NCBI RefSeq assembly: GCF_022134585.1
Contig: NZ_JAKNCT010000010.1
Span: 44,380-108,379 of the forward strand
From: Mesosutterella porci
GTDB taxonomy: Bacteria > Pseudomonadota > Gammaproteobacteria > Burkholderiales > Burkholderiaceae_F
Reading direction: 5' to 3'
DNA: 64,000 nt
Position 1 is the first letter of the stretch. Each line of letters starts with the position of its first letter. Positions 25,257 to 33,816 of this stretch are shown piece by piece. A program made the position numbers and the translations under genes. The notes beneath the pieces were generated by a model. The model saw only the letters and a program-made list of their open reading frames with translations. It made no database searches and was not told the origin of the DNA.

Positions 25257-25930
25257 TACGCGCTCTCCTTCCTGATGCGCCAGCCGAGTCCGCGGATGTT
25301 CTCGATGAAGCCGGATCCGATCTTGCGCCGCAGGGCGTGGATCAGGTACTCGACGGCGTTCCCCTCGGGCTCGTCGCCCGGCGCGTAGAGCTTATCTTCA
25401 AGCGCCCGGCGCGAGAGGATCGCTCCGGGACGCACGAGAAGCGCGGCAAGAAGTGCATATTCGCGCTTGGAAAGGGTCACCGAGGAGCCACCCACCGTGC
25501 ACTCGTGGGTGACGGTGTTGAGCGCGAGCCTGCCCGAGCGCAGCACCTCTCCGGCGATCGGCCCCTTGCGGCGCATGACTGCCCGGAGCCTTGCAAGCAG
25601 CTCGGAGGTGTGGAAGGGCTTGAGCACGTAGTCGTCGGCGCCGGCGTCTAGCCCCTCGAGCCGGCTCTCGAGCGCCTCGCGCGCGGTGACCACGATTACC
25701 GGGAGGTCGCACAGGGGACTGGGCATCGCCCGGATGCTTTTGAGGACGTCGATCCCGTCCATGCCCGGCAGCCCCAGGTCGAGCAGCACCGCTTCGGGCG
25801 AGCCGCTTTTTACGGCCTCGAGCCCTTCGGGCCCCGAGGGGGCCCAGAGCACGGTGTGAGCCTCATTCTCAAGTGCGGCGCAGAGCGCCCGGGCGATGAA
25901 AGGGTCGTCTTCGATAAGCAGGATTTTCAT
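25256..25930 (-). CDS. OmpR/PhoB-family response regulator
   Basis: This 224-aa regulator has a receiver domain (1-115; IEDDPFIARAL, phospho-acceptor Asp in LLDLGLPGMDG, Lys in VLKPF) and a C-terminal winged helix (about 125-220; LNTVTHECTVGG, LSKREYALLAALLVRPGAILSR, VEYLIHALRRKIG, IRGLGWRI). It belongs to the QseB/PmrA branch. It is translationally coupled to the kinase that follows. A terminator lies just upstream at 25966-26002, so it either has its own promoter or is reached by read-through from the PepSY gene. Confidence 0.93.
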   Translation of the reverse strand: MKILLIEDDPFIARALCAALENEAHTVLWAPSGPEGLEAVKSGSPEAVLLDLGLPGMDGIDVLKSIRAMPSPLCDLPVIVVTAREALESRLEGLDAGADDYVLKPFHTSELLARLRAVMRRKGPIAGEVLRSGRLALNTVTHECTVGGSSVTLSKREYALLAALLVRPGAILSRRALEDKLYAPGDEPEGNAVEYLIHALRRKIGSGFIENIRGLGWRIRKESA

Positions 25931-25965
25931 GGCGCCAGGGGCGGGAAAGGAGTCTCTCCCGTCCT

Positions 25966-26002
25966 CAAAAAAAACGGAAGCCGCGCCCGGGGCGGCTTCC
26001 GT
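25966..26002 (-). terminator. Terminator after the PepSY gene
   Basis: A perfect 11-bp stem (25974-25984 with 25992-26002) followed on the minus strand by eight T. It separates the PepSY gene from the response regulator. Confidence 0.85.
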
Positions 26003-26096
26003 CGCAGGAAAAAAAGAGGGGGCGGAAGTCTCTCCCGGCCCCTCTAGTTTAAGCGGGGAGCGGGGGCAGCCGCTCCCCGGTGGGAACGGGTGGGCT

Positions 26097-26519
26097 TTAG
26101 TAGCAGCCGCGGCCGCCCATCATGCCCGGGCCCATGCCCCAGTGACCGCGCGGCCCCATGGGGCCGAAGGGGCAGCCGTAGCCGTTCGTGCTGCGGTTGC
26201 CGAGGTCGAAGGCCGCCTGGATCTTGCCGCTCTGCGCGTCGACGAGCGCGGAGATCATCTTCCCGTCCTTGTCCTGCAGAAGCACGTCCCAGACGAGGCC
26301 ATAGTGCGAGCCGCGCAGCTGCGCACGGCGGCTCTGACCTCCGTAGGCTTTCTCAGCCGTGGAGACGGCCTCGGCCATGGAGATCTTGGGCGTCACGTTC
26401 TGGCCGTAGGCGGGGCCCCCGAGAGGCTGCGGGGCCGGAACGCCCGAGGCCGCGAAGGCGGCGCCGGAAAGGGCGAGAGTGCCGGCGGCAAACAAGGCGG
26501 CAGCGGTTTTTTTCATCAT
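26097..26519 (-). CDS. Secreted PepSY-domain protein
   Basis: About 140 aa. A signal peptide (MMKKTAAALFAAGTLALSGAAFA) leads into one PepSY domain: KISMAEAVSTAEKAYGGQ and then VWDVLLQDKDGKMISALVDAQSGKIQAAFDL. The tail is rich in Gly, Met, Pro and Trp (MGPRGHWGMGPGMMGGRGCY). The start at 26519 has TGGAGGA about 9 nt upstream; an ATG directly follows at 26516. PepSY proteins are often controlled by, and may modulate, adjacent two-component systems responding to metals or envelope stress, which fits the kinase and regulator next door. Confidence 0.8.
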   Translation of the reverse strand: MMKKTAAALFAAGTLALSGAAFAASGVPAPQPLGGPAYGQNVTPKISMAEAVSTAEKAYGGQSRRAQLRGSHYGLVWDVLLQDKDGKMISALVDAQSGKIQAAFDLGNRSTNGYGCPFGPMGPRGHWGMGPGMMGGRGCY

Positions 26520-26697
26520 GATGGATGTCCTCCAGGTTGTGTTCAAGTTTTCGAAAGGGAGCGGTCCGGTTTTCACCTGAACCGCTTTCCCTCATCTCTT
26601 GACTGACAGTGTAGGCGGCGAAACTTAGCCGGACGGTAGCTTTTCCTTAGTTTTCCCTAAGTCGGGGTAACGAAGTGTAGAAAAGCGCCGCAGGCTG

Positions 26698-27432
26698 TTA
26701 CGGTTTCGCGGCCCCGCCCATGTTCATGCCTTCGTGGCTCATGTTCATGCCTTCGTGGTTCATGGGGCCGCCCTGCGCACCTGGGTCCGCAGGCGAAGAG
26801 GCCGCGCCGTCGTGGAAGGGGCAGCCGCTGCCTGCCTGCCCCATCTGGCCCTGCATCGGCATGGGCTGGGGCGCAGGCACCTCACCCATCTTGTGTCCGC
26901 CCATGGGGTCGTCCGCGTTCATGGAGCCGTGCATATGCTGCATCTGCATGGGAGCGGACGGATCCTGCCAGCCCGCGATCGCGGGGTCCACCATGCCGAA
27001 GATCATGGCGACGTGCGAGAGCACGAGGAAGGCGGCCACGCAGCCGATGTGAAAGCCCTGCCTCGCGCGCTCTGCTGCGCTCCTGAGCAGCACCCGCGCG
27101 TGCAGCAGCGCGATCAGGATCATCGGGATCCCGGCCAGGAGGTAGGAAAAGACCGAGACCACGTCAACCCAGGTGCGCCACTGCCTGAGCTCGGTCACCG
27201 GCACCACGACGGAGGGGATCAGGTAGAGGCCGATCGCGAGGAAGACAAGGCCCGCCAGCACGCCGCAGACCCGGTTGAGGGTGACGAGCGCGGGGTGCCT
27301 GCCCGGGGAAAAGAGGTTGATGAGTTCGGTAATGGCAATGGTTTCGGCAAGGATCACGGGAATCGCCATGAAAAGGATGAGGTTCCAGGGCGAGTTCACC
27401 ATGAGCAGTTCCATGTAATGCGTCATGGACAT
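26698..27432 (-). CDS. Membrane protein with Met/His-rich tail (DUF6803-like)
   Basis: This 244-aa protein has five likely membrane helices in the first 165 residues (MTHYMELLMVNSPWNLILFM..., AETIAITELINLF). The tail is periplasmic or cytoplasmic and full of Met, His and Gln: QMQHMHGSM, MGGHKMGEV, and a tandem MNHEGMNMSHEGMNMGG encoded by a 21-nt direct repeat at about 26720-26762. From memory it matches the family called DUF6803. A role in copper or silver handling is inferred from the tail and the neighbours. A ribosome site TGGAGAA lies before its start. Confidence 0.65.
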   Translation of the reverse strand: MSMTHYMELLMVNSPWNLILFMAIPVILAETIAITELINLFSPGRHPALVTLNRVCGVLAGLVFLAIGLYLIPSVVVPVTELRQWRTWVDVVSVFSYLLAGIPMILIALLHARVLLRSAAERARQGFHIGCVAAFLVLSHVAMIFGMVDPAIAGWQDPSAPMQMQHMHGSMNADDPMGGHKMGEVPAPQPMPMQGQMGQAGSGCPFHDGAASSPADPGAQGGPMNHEGMNMSHEGMNMGGAAKP

Positions 27433-27573
27433 AGAAATTCTCCAGTCAGTTGTTCAGTTCATTACAAAAGAGGCGGCCCGGGAGGGCGCGGAGGCTCAGC
27501 CTTCGGTTTCGCGCTGTAAAAAATGAGAGCGTGGCGCCCCGGGCGCCGTCAAGGCAAAAAAGGGACGGGAGAA

Positions 27574-27939
27574 TCAGGCTATGGGCGGCCTGTAGATGCC
27601 GCCGCCCTGCAGCTCCGGGGCGGCAGTCCTTGCCGCGGGGAAGGGAGCGGGGGGCGTCATCAGCCCTGCCGGCGCCGACGGGGAGCCGGCGGCAAGCGTG
27701 AGCTCGCAGCAGACGTGATGGAAGCCGCCGCCCTGCGGGGCAGCGGCGGCACTGGCGCGGTGCTGGCCCAGGCCGGGGCAGCACGCGTGCGGCCCGGCCA
27801 CCGCGGGGACCGCCGCGGCGGCAGGCGCCTGTCCCATCATGCTCACGGCGGCGCTCGGCCGCAGCAGCAGCGCCGCGGCCAGAACGAAGAGGAGAAGCGC
27901 TCCAAGCGCCGTCCTCAGAAAGGCGTTTGCATGATCCAT
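27574..27939 (-). CDS. Small secreted Cys/His protein (DUF2946-like?)
   Basis: A 121-aa protein with an N-terminal membrane anchor or signal (FLRTALGALLLFVLAAALLL) followed by a Pro/Ala-rich region with paired cysteines and histidines (GPHACCPGLGQH, FHHVCCEL). I do not recognise it firmly; DUF2946-type copper-associated proteins have this size and pattern. No good ribosome site precedes the ATG. It is the first gene of the minus-strand metal-response block. Confidence 0.5.
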   Translation of the reverse strand: MDHANAFLRTALGALLLFVLAAALLLRPSAAVSMMGQAPAAAAVPAVAGPHACCPGLGQHRASAAAAPQGGGFHHVCCELTLAAGSPSAPAGLMTPPAPFPAARTAAPELQGGGIYRPPIA

Positions 27940-28128
27940 GGGGCAGAAAAACGAGGATGTAGAGTAAAACTTTCGGAAACGACTCTACCTTTCAGGGCCC
28001 GTGGCGTCAACGCCCCGGTGTTTCGAGTTGTTAAGGGGCCGGAAACGCCCGGTGGCCGGGGCCTGCGGCCTGATCCGGGAGCTTTGTGCTAAGGTAGCCT
28101 GTTGCAATTTCTAACAGGAGGGGAACAC

Positions 28129-29460
28129 ATGACTCAGAGAGCGACCTGGGCTTCTAAAGCCGGTTTTGTCCTTGCGTCGGCCGGAGCCGCCGTGGGGCTG
28201 GGGGCGATCTGGAAGTTCCCGTGGCTCGCGGGCAGCAACGGGGGATCGGCCTTCGTGCTCCCCTACGTGCTCCTTTCGCTCACGCTCGGGTTCGTGTTCC
28301 TCACGGCCGAGATCACGCTGGGCTACATGGGCCGGGGCTCCATTGTGACCACCATGCGGAAACTGGGCGGCCCGCGCTGGGTGCCGGTGGGCTACATGGG
28401 GGTCGCCACCGGCCTTCTCGTCCTCGCCTTCTACTCGGCGATCGGGGGCTGGACCATCGCCTATCTCGTCGACGCCCTGATCGGCCGGGGGCTTGTGGCC
28501 GACCAGGCGCAGCTGGGCGCGCGCTTTGCCGCGGTGAGCGGCAACCCGACTCTTGCGATCGGCTACCAGGCGCTTTTTCTCGCGCTTACGGCCGGCATCG
28601 TCGCGCTGCGGGTGAACAAGGGCATCGAGCGGCTCTCGCGCGTGCTGATGCCCGCGCTTTTCATCCTGATGCTCATCCTCATCGTGCGCGGGCTCACCCT
28701 TCCCGGGGCGGGCAGGGGGCTGGCCTACCTCTTTGCCTTCCGGCCCGAGGCCTTCACCCGCGAGAGCCTCTACGCGGCGCTCGGCTTCACGTTCTTTTCG
28801 CTTTGCGTGGGCTGCGGCTGCATGATGACCTACGGCTCCTACCTCCCGCAGGGCAGCAGGATCCTGCGCTCCTGCGCCGAGATCGTGGGGCTCACGACGC
28901 TCGCCTCAATCCTCGGGGCCCTCATGGTGATGCCCTCGGTCTTCGCCTTCGGGCTCGATCCGGCCGCCGGCCCCGGCCTTACCTTCGTCACGATGCCGGC
29001 GGTCTTTGCGCAGCTGCCCGCGGGCGGGTTCTTCGCGGTTGCCTTCTACGCTTGCCTCGCCTTTGCCGCGCTCACGAGCTCGGTGTCGCTGCTTGAGCTC
29101 GACGTTGCGTTCCTGGTCGACGAGAAGGGCTTCGGCCGCGTCTCTGCCTCCGGGCTCTGCGCCGCGGCCGTGATGGCGGCGGGCATTTTCTGCTCGCTCT
29201 CCTTCGGGCCGCTCGCGGACTCGAAGTTCCTCGGCCGCAACCCCTTCGAGTGGTGCGACTTCCTCACCTCCAACCTGTCGCTGCCGCTCGGCGGCCTTGC
29301 CGTCGCGCTCCTTGCGGGCGTGTTCTGCTGGCCCGCCTTCCGCCGTGCCGTTGCGACCGGCTCGAACCTTCCGGAGGGCTGGTGCCGGCTTTTCCGGGTG
29401 CTCCTTACGGTCGCCTGCCCGGTCCTCGTGATCGCGGTGCTCGTGACGGGGCTGGCCTGA
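28129..29460 (+). CDS. Neurotransmitter:sodium symporter family transporter
   Basis: This 443-aa inner-membrane protein has 11-12 helices and the NSS signatures: WASKAGFVLASAGAAVGLGAIWKFPWLAG in helix 1 (unwound substrate/sodium site), GGSAFVLPYV in helix 2, and YSAIGGWTIAYL in helix 3. Bacterial members (LeuT, TnaT types) import amino acids or related amines with sodium. GGAGGGG lies before the ATG at 28129; the frame extends upstream but with no better start. The next gene begins within the following hundred bases and is probably co-transcribed, so its substrate may feed or relate to the reductase. Confidence 0.9.
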   Translation: MTQRATWASKAGFVLASAGAAVGLGAIWKFPWLAGSNGGSAFVLPYVLLSLTLGFVFLTAEITLGYMGRGSIVTTMRKLGGPRWVPVGYMGVATGLLVLAFYSAIGGWTIAYLVDALIGRGLVADQAQLGARFAAVSGNPTLAIGYQALFLALTAGIVALRVNKGIERLSRVLMPALFILMLILIVRGLTLPGAGRGLAYLFAFRPEAFTRESLYAALGFTFFSLCVGCGCMMTYGSYLPQGSRILRSCAEIVGLTTLASILGALMVMPSVFAFGLDPAAGPGLTFVTMPAVFAQLPAGGFFAVAFYACLAFAALTSSVSLLELDVAFLVDEKGFGRVSASGLCAAAVMAAGIFCSLSFGPLADSKFLGRNPFEWCDFLTSNLSLPLGGLAVALLAGVFCWPAFRRAVATGSNLPEGWCRLFRVLLTVACPVLVIAVLVTGLA

Positions 29461-29573
29461 AAAGGAGGGTTTCCACGGATTCTGGTGCGGGAAAAGCCCG
29501 CCCGGGATGCCCCCGCTGCGGCGCCGCAGCGGCGCAGGCCGCGGTTCCCGATGGCAGCTGGACCGGAGAGGGC

Positions 29574-31271
29574 ATGGGCCGTAACGGCCCCGTGAAGGTC
29601 GAAGTGACGACGAAGGCGGTCCGCATCACGCAGGTGAAGGTTCTCAGCCACAAGGAGTCGGTCGGCATTTCCGACCCGGCCTTCTCGCGCGTTCCGAAGG
29701 AAATTGTCGACAACCAGACGGTGAAGGTCGACGCGGTGGGCGGGGCCACGCTCTCCTCGATGGGCATCATCAACGCCGTGGCCGCGGCCCTGAAGAGCAC
29801 CGGTGCTGACGTGAGCGGCTTCATGAAGCCGATGAAGCACAAGTCGCTTGCAGGCGCCGCTCCCAGGGAAGTGAGCACGGACATTCTCGTGATCGGCGCG
29901 GGCAACGGCGGCATCACGGCCGCGGTGAAGTCGGTCCTTGCCGGCAAGAAGGTGATCCTCATGGAAAAGCGTGCGGCGGTGGGCGGGGTCTCGGCCCTCA
30001 ACCACGGCGGCTACGCGGCCACCGGCACACGCTATCAGAAGGAGGTGATCAAGGAACTGCACGACTCGCCCGATCTCCTCTACAAGGACATGATGAAGGG
30101 GGGCGATAACCGCAACGATCCGGTGCTCGCCCGCATGACCGCGCAGCGCACGGGCGAGGCGGGCGACTGGCTCATCGACGACCTGCACATCCAGTACGGC
30201 GCGGCCTGGGTGAAGTTCCCGGGCCACAGCGCGGCGCGCCAGATCAGCGCGAAGGGCAACTCCCTGCACTGGCAGCAGCAGATGCTCGACATCTATAAGA
30301 AGCACGGCGGCATCATCATGACCGACACCCGCGCGACCTCCTTTGTGGCCGACAAGGCGGGCAACGTGATCGGCGTGAAGGCCTCTGGCGTGAACAGCCA
30401 GCCCTACAGCTTCAAGGCTAAGTCCTACATCCTCGCCTCGGGCGGCTACGGCGGCGACCCGGCGATGGTGCCCGAGCAGGCGAAGCACGCGCTTTTCTAC
30501 GGGCTGCCCACGGAAACCGGCGACGGCTTCAAGATGGCCGGCGCGATCGGGGCGGACAAGATCAACATGGACTGCATCACGATCTACCCGAACGGCATCG
30601 AGGTGCAGCCCGGCCGCTCGATGGACACGACCGGCTCCTCGACCCTTGCGGTGCGCAACAGCGCGATCTACGTGAACTCCGACGGACGGCGCTTCATCAA
30701 TGAGAACAGCTCGCTCAAGGACCTCGCCCGCGCCACTCTCGCGCAGAAGAACTACATCATGTACCTCGTGATGGACGACGCGGCCTGGAAGATCTACCAG
30801 AAGAAGGCGGTGGATGACCATACGGTCACCTCGGCCGCGATTTTCGATTCCTGGAAGTCGATCCGCAACCACGGCCGCCCCGTGATCTGCGAGGGCACGA
30901 TCGATCACTGCGCCGGCGAGATGGACATCAACGCCCAGGGCCTGAAGCAGACGATCGCCGACTGGAACGCCTCGGTGAAGGCGGGCGAGGACAAGGCCTT
31001 CGGCCGCAAGACCCTCAAGGCGATCGGCGAGGGCCCCTACCACATCGTCGAGCAGAAGGGCCGCTACCAGACGACGCTGGGGGGCCTCAAGGCCGACGCC
31101 CAGATGAGAATTCTCAACACGCAGGGCAAGCCGATCGGAAACCTCTTCGGCGCGGGCTCAGTGGTGGGCGGCGCGAACGGTGCTGACGCCCTGACGACGC
31201 TCAAGAACACCTGGGTGATCGTCTCGGGCTACGTCGCGGCCGAAAGCGCGCTGAAGAACCTGCAGAAGTAA
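29574..31271 (+). CDS. FMN- and FAD-binding reductase, signal peptide missing
   Basis: The body is a two-domain flavoenzyme: an FMN-binding domain with the covalent-attachment motif DAVGGATLSS (the Thr is the ApbE target), then an FAD domain (ILVIGAGNGGITAAV, LMEKRAAVGGVSALNHGGYA) and a C-terminal GNLFGAGSVVGG. Active-site blocks differ from fumarate reductase: NENSSLKDL instead of the RD segment and TTLGGL instead of HHTMGG. The frame is open upstream to about 29463 and contains what looks like the end of a signal peptide (AAAAQAAVPDGSW), but there is no start codon in frame before ATG 29574, so the export signal is lost. ApbE acts in the periplasm, so this product may be non-functional. It follows the NSS gene closely. 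Confidence 0.75.
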   Translation: MGRNGPVKVEVTTKAVRITQVKVLSHKESVGISDPAFSRVPKEIVDNQTVKVDAVGGATLSSMGIINAVAAALKSTGADVSGFMKPMKHKSLAGAAPREVSTDILVIGAGNGGITAAVKSVLAGKKVILMEKRAAVGGVSALNHGGYAATGTRYQKEVIKELHDSPDLLYKDMMKGGDNRNDPVLARMTAQRTGEAGDWLIDDLHIQYGAAWVKFPGHSAARQISAKGNSLHWQQQMLDIYKKHGGIIMTDTRATSFVADKAGNVIGVKASGVNSQPYSFKAKSYILASGGYGGDPAMVPEQAKHALFYGLPTETGDGFKMAGAIGADKINMDCITIYPNGIEVQPGRSMDTTGSSTLAVRNSAIYVNSDGRRFINENSSLKDLARATLAQKNYIMYLVMDDAAWKIYQKKAVDDHTVTSAAIFDSWKSIRNHGRPVICEGTIDHCAGEMDINAQGLKQTIADWNASVKAGEDKAFGRKTLKAIGEGPYHIVEQKGRYQTTLGGLKADAQMRILNTQGKPIGNLFGAGSVVGGANGADALTTLKNTWVIVSGYVAAESALKNLQK

Positions 31272-31423
31272 AGACGGAGAAAAAGAGAAGGGAGGACTTC
31301 GCATCTCTTTTCTCTCCTCGGCCGTTAAAATGAAACAGGGCGCACCGTCAATCGGACGCGCTCCGTTTCTGCTTTATTTCCCTGTCGTCCCCTTTTTTTC
31401 CTCCCCGTTGGGTTCCGGAGACT

Positions 31424-32311
31424 ATGGCTGTCCGATCGCTTTGGATGCTCGCAGCGTGCTTTTTCTTCATGCTGATGGCGCTTTTTGCCAAAATCTGCAC
31501 GGGGCATTTCTCGGCCTGGGAAGTGGTCTTCTACCGCTCGCTCGTGGGGCTTGTCTTCATGACCGCGGTAATGGTGAGGAAAAAGGTCGCCTTCGGCACC
31601 CGCTGGCCGCTCCCGCACCTGAAGCGCTGCGCGGCGGGCACCCTCTGTTTCGCGCTTGAGGTCTCGGCGCTAAAGCTTCTGCCGCTCGGGCTCGCGCAGT
31701 CCATTTCCTACAGTAGCGCGCTCATTTTCATTGTGTTTTTCATCGTCTCGAGCCTCGCTCGGCGCAGGCCCGTTGAGTGGCCGCTGGTTGCCGTGACCGC
31801 GGCCGGGTTCGGGGGCGTGCTGCTCATCGCACGCCCCGGCGCCTCGGGCTTTGACCCGGCCGGGGTTGCTATGGGACTCGGGGCGGCCTTCTGCGGGGCC
31901 TGCGTCTCCTGGTCGCTGCGCGAGCTCGCCAGCCAGAACGAGCCCCGGGAGCGCACGGTGTTTTACTTCATGCTGGCCGGGGTGCTCGCGGGGTTCGCCA
32001 CGACCGCGGCAGGGTCCGAGGGCTTCCACGAGGTAACGCCGCAGCTCCTCGTCCCGCTCCTTGGCGTGGGGGTGAGCGCCGTAATCGCGCAGATCGCGAT
32101 GACCTACGCCTGGACCTGCGGTCACCCGATCCTTAACTCCATCTACGATTTTTCGGGCATTCTCTTCGCGACGCTCGCCGGCATCTTCTTTTTCGGCGAG
32201 TCCCCGGACTTGTTCTCAGCGGCCGGGATGGCGGTCGTGTTCGCTTCGGGCGCAGCCGCAAGCGTGATGCGGCTCCTGGTCGAGAGGCGTTCCGCGCGCT
32301 CTTCGGCGTGA
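31424..32311 (+). CDS. EamA/DMT-family transporter
   Basis: This 295-aa protein has ten hydrophobic helices in two EamA repeats (about 5-135 and 150-285): LFAKICTGHFSAWEVVFYRSL in the first and AMTYAWTCGHPILNSIYDFSGILFATLAGIFFFGE in the second, the usual end of the second repeat. It is an inner-membrane carrier, usually an exporter of metabolites or amino acids; substrate unknown. The ATG follows CGGAG by 5 nt. It stands alone between the reductase and a block of small secreted proteins. Confidence 0.87.
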   Translation: MAVRSLWMLAACFFFMLMALFAKICTGHFSAWEVVFYRSLVGLVFMTAVMVRKKVAFGTRWPLPHLKRCAAGTLCFALEVSALKLLPLGLAQSISYSSALIFIVFFIVSSLARRRPVEWPLVAVTAAGFGGVLLIARPGASGFDPAGVAMGLGAAFCGACVSWSLRELASQNEPRERTVFYFMLAGVLAGFATTAAGSEGFHEVTPQLLVPLLGVGVSAVIAQIAMTYAWTCGHPILNSIYDFSGILFATLAGIFFFGESPDLFSAAGMAVVFASGAAASVMRLLVERRSARSSA

Positions 32312-32562
32312 GGATGCGAAAACCGGCCGTTCAAAGAGACCTTGAGAAGATAAAAGAGCGGGCTACGGCGCTCGCCCGGATGAGGATGAGCCTTGGGTGG
32401 AAGGAACGGCTTTCGGGGAGGCCTGCCTCCTCTTTTTCGGTGCCGGCTTCGGCGCAAAACCCCGGATGGTCTGATGGAGGGCCGGAGGCGCTGCTGCCTC
32501 GGGCCGGGGACTTTAAAGCCGTAGCGGCCCAAGGGCTGCAACGGCCGCGGTCTGAGCGGGAG

Positions 32563-32716
32563 TCAGCGATAGTAGCCTCCCATGCCGTCACTTCTCACAT
32601 GGCCCCGGTCGGTGTAGAAGCCTCCCATGCCGTCGCTGCGGCGCTGCGGATGTGTTCGGCAAAGGCGCTGCTTAAGGGCAGGAGAAGAGCAAGGGCAAGG
32701 ACAAGGATTTTTTCAT
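32563..32716 (-). pseudogene. Small secreted repeat protein, decayed
   Basis: An ATG at 32716 with AGGAG upstream reads MKK, then one base is missing in the A-tract: the next frame gives ILVLALALLLPLSSAFA, a perfect signal peptide. Further on, a third frame gives two copies of RSDGMGG(F/Y)Y separated by TDRGHV and ends YYR-stop at 32563. Signal, start and mature part each lie in a different frame, so at least two small indels have broken a peptide of about 45-50 aa. Confidence 0.5.
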
Positions 32717-32800
32717 TATCAGTCTCCTCTTTCACTGAAAGAATGATAAAACAGGGTTCGGCCGAAGGCTTCCGGGCCGCGGCGGCATCCTCCCGCAGCG

Positions 32801-33280
32801 TCAATAACCTGTTTTCTGATAAATTCCGTCAATTGGGCAGGTCTCTCCATTTTCAAACTTCATTCGGCCCGTGCCCCGGCCCGAGAGGCGCAGGGCCGCT
32901 TTCTCGTACAGGGCGAGCTCAAGGCAGAGGCTTGAATGGAGGAAAAAGCCCGCATCGGTCTGATACCATCCGTCGTCTTCGCGGTTTACCTCCGCCCGGT
33001 ATCTCCCGGCAGGCAGACGGACCGGGCGGTAAATGCCCTCGAGGTCGCAGGTTTCCCTGGAATCTTTGAAGTAGACGCTCTGGCGGTTCGTATCGATGAG
33101 GCTGTCTTCGGAGTAAGCGTATTCAAAGCAGTATTTTGTCTTCACGAGAAAGCGCGAGGACTCTTCCTCGTAGAGGTTGCTGCTTCGGCGGGTGAGGGTG
33201 GCCGTATAGCTGTCAGCCCAGGCCGCAGAGGCCAGTCCGAAGACGAGCAGTGCCGGTGCCAGTGTTTTCAGAATCTTCAA
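32801..33280 (-). CDS. Secreted hypothetical protein, two probable disulfides
   Basis: A 159-aa protein with a clear signal peptide (MKILKTLAPALLVFGLASAAWA) and a mature part of about 137 aa with four cysteines (KYCFEY, ETCDLEG, SSLCLEL, ETCPIDG) and two similar C-(D/P)-(L/I)-(E/D)-G-IY units, CDLEGIY and CPIDGIY, suggesting two repeats of one small fold. Translation starts at TTG 33280, nine nt after GGAG. Periplasmic; function unknown. It is followed on the minus strand by the decayed small repeat protein. Confidence 0.65.
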   Translation of the reverse strand: MKILKTLAPALLVFGLASAAWADSYTATLTRRSSNLYEEESSRFLVKTKYCFEYAYSEDSLIDTNRQSVYFKDSRETCDLEGIYRPVRLPAGRYRAEVNREDDGWYQTDAGFFLHSSLCLELALYEKAALRLSGRGTGRMKFENGETCPIDGIYQKTGY

Positions 33281-33305
33281 TTGCGAATGCTCCGCGCTTT
33301 GCGCC

Positions 33306-33815
33306 TTATCGGCACAGCTCCAGGTAAATGGGAGTGAGTTCCGGGTTCTTCACCGCGTTTTCAAGCAAGGACGGTGCCGGGTGGTGGGTAGCGCTGAAAA
33401 TCTCCCGTGAAATCAATTTACTTGAAGGGACGTGCTCTTCGAAGAACCGGGTTTCCAGAGGTAGCATGAGGCCGTTCGAGCAACCGAGGACGTAGCTCTG
33501 AAGAGCGCCCATCGCCCCACTGTCCTGCCTGCGGCTGAAATTCCGGGCGACCGCGACCTGATAGACCACGGAGCTGTCGGAGCATCTTACTCTTTTTTCG
33601 GTCAGCTCCGGGATGAAATAAGTGTCGTGGTCCTCGCATGCAAAAATTTTTTTCATCTTCTGCTCGGCCGGGGCTGCGGCGCTTTTCTCGGCTTCGGGCT
33701 TAATGCAGGTGAAGTAGATTCTCCCCTGGCCGTAGGTTCCGGTTGGAATGGCCATGTTTGAGATGCCCGGGTTGAATCCGCCCCAGAAGCACCCGCCCGA
33801 GGTTGGCAGGGCGGA
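33306..33815 (-). pseudogene. Hypothetical protein, 5' end cut off
   Basis: About 168 residues of coherent protein end here (WGGFNPGISNMAIPTGTYGQ, IYFTCIKPEAEKS, FACEDHDTYFIPE, RCSDSSVVYQVAVARNF), with cysteines spaced as in a secreted protein. The frame stays open to 34334 but upstream of about 33815 it is only the antisense of a flavoprotein gene. So the real N-terminus, signal included, has been lost at a junction near 33815. I do not recognise the family. Confidence 0.5.
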
Positions 33816-33816
33816 G

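Noticed and set aside
23688..25388. 566-codon plus-strand open frame
   Set aside because: Antisense to the histidine kinase; low-complexity Arg/Gly/His composition and no ribosome site.
26720..26762. Tandem repeat of about 21 nt considered as a mobile or regulatory repeat
   Set aside because: It is in frame inside the Met/His-rich tail of the 26698 gene and encodes repeated MNxEGMNM, so it is a protein repeat.
29046..31043. 665-codon open frame on the minus strand
   Set aside because: It is antisense to the FMN-FAD reductase and the end of the NSS gene; composition is His/Val/Gly/Arg-rich as expected from the reverse of high-GC coding sequence, and no motif is present.
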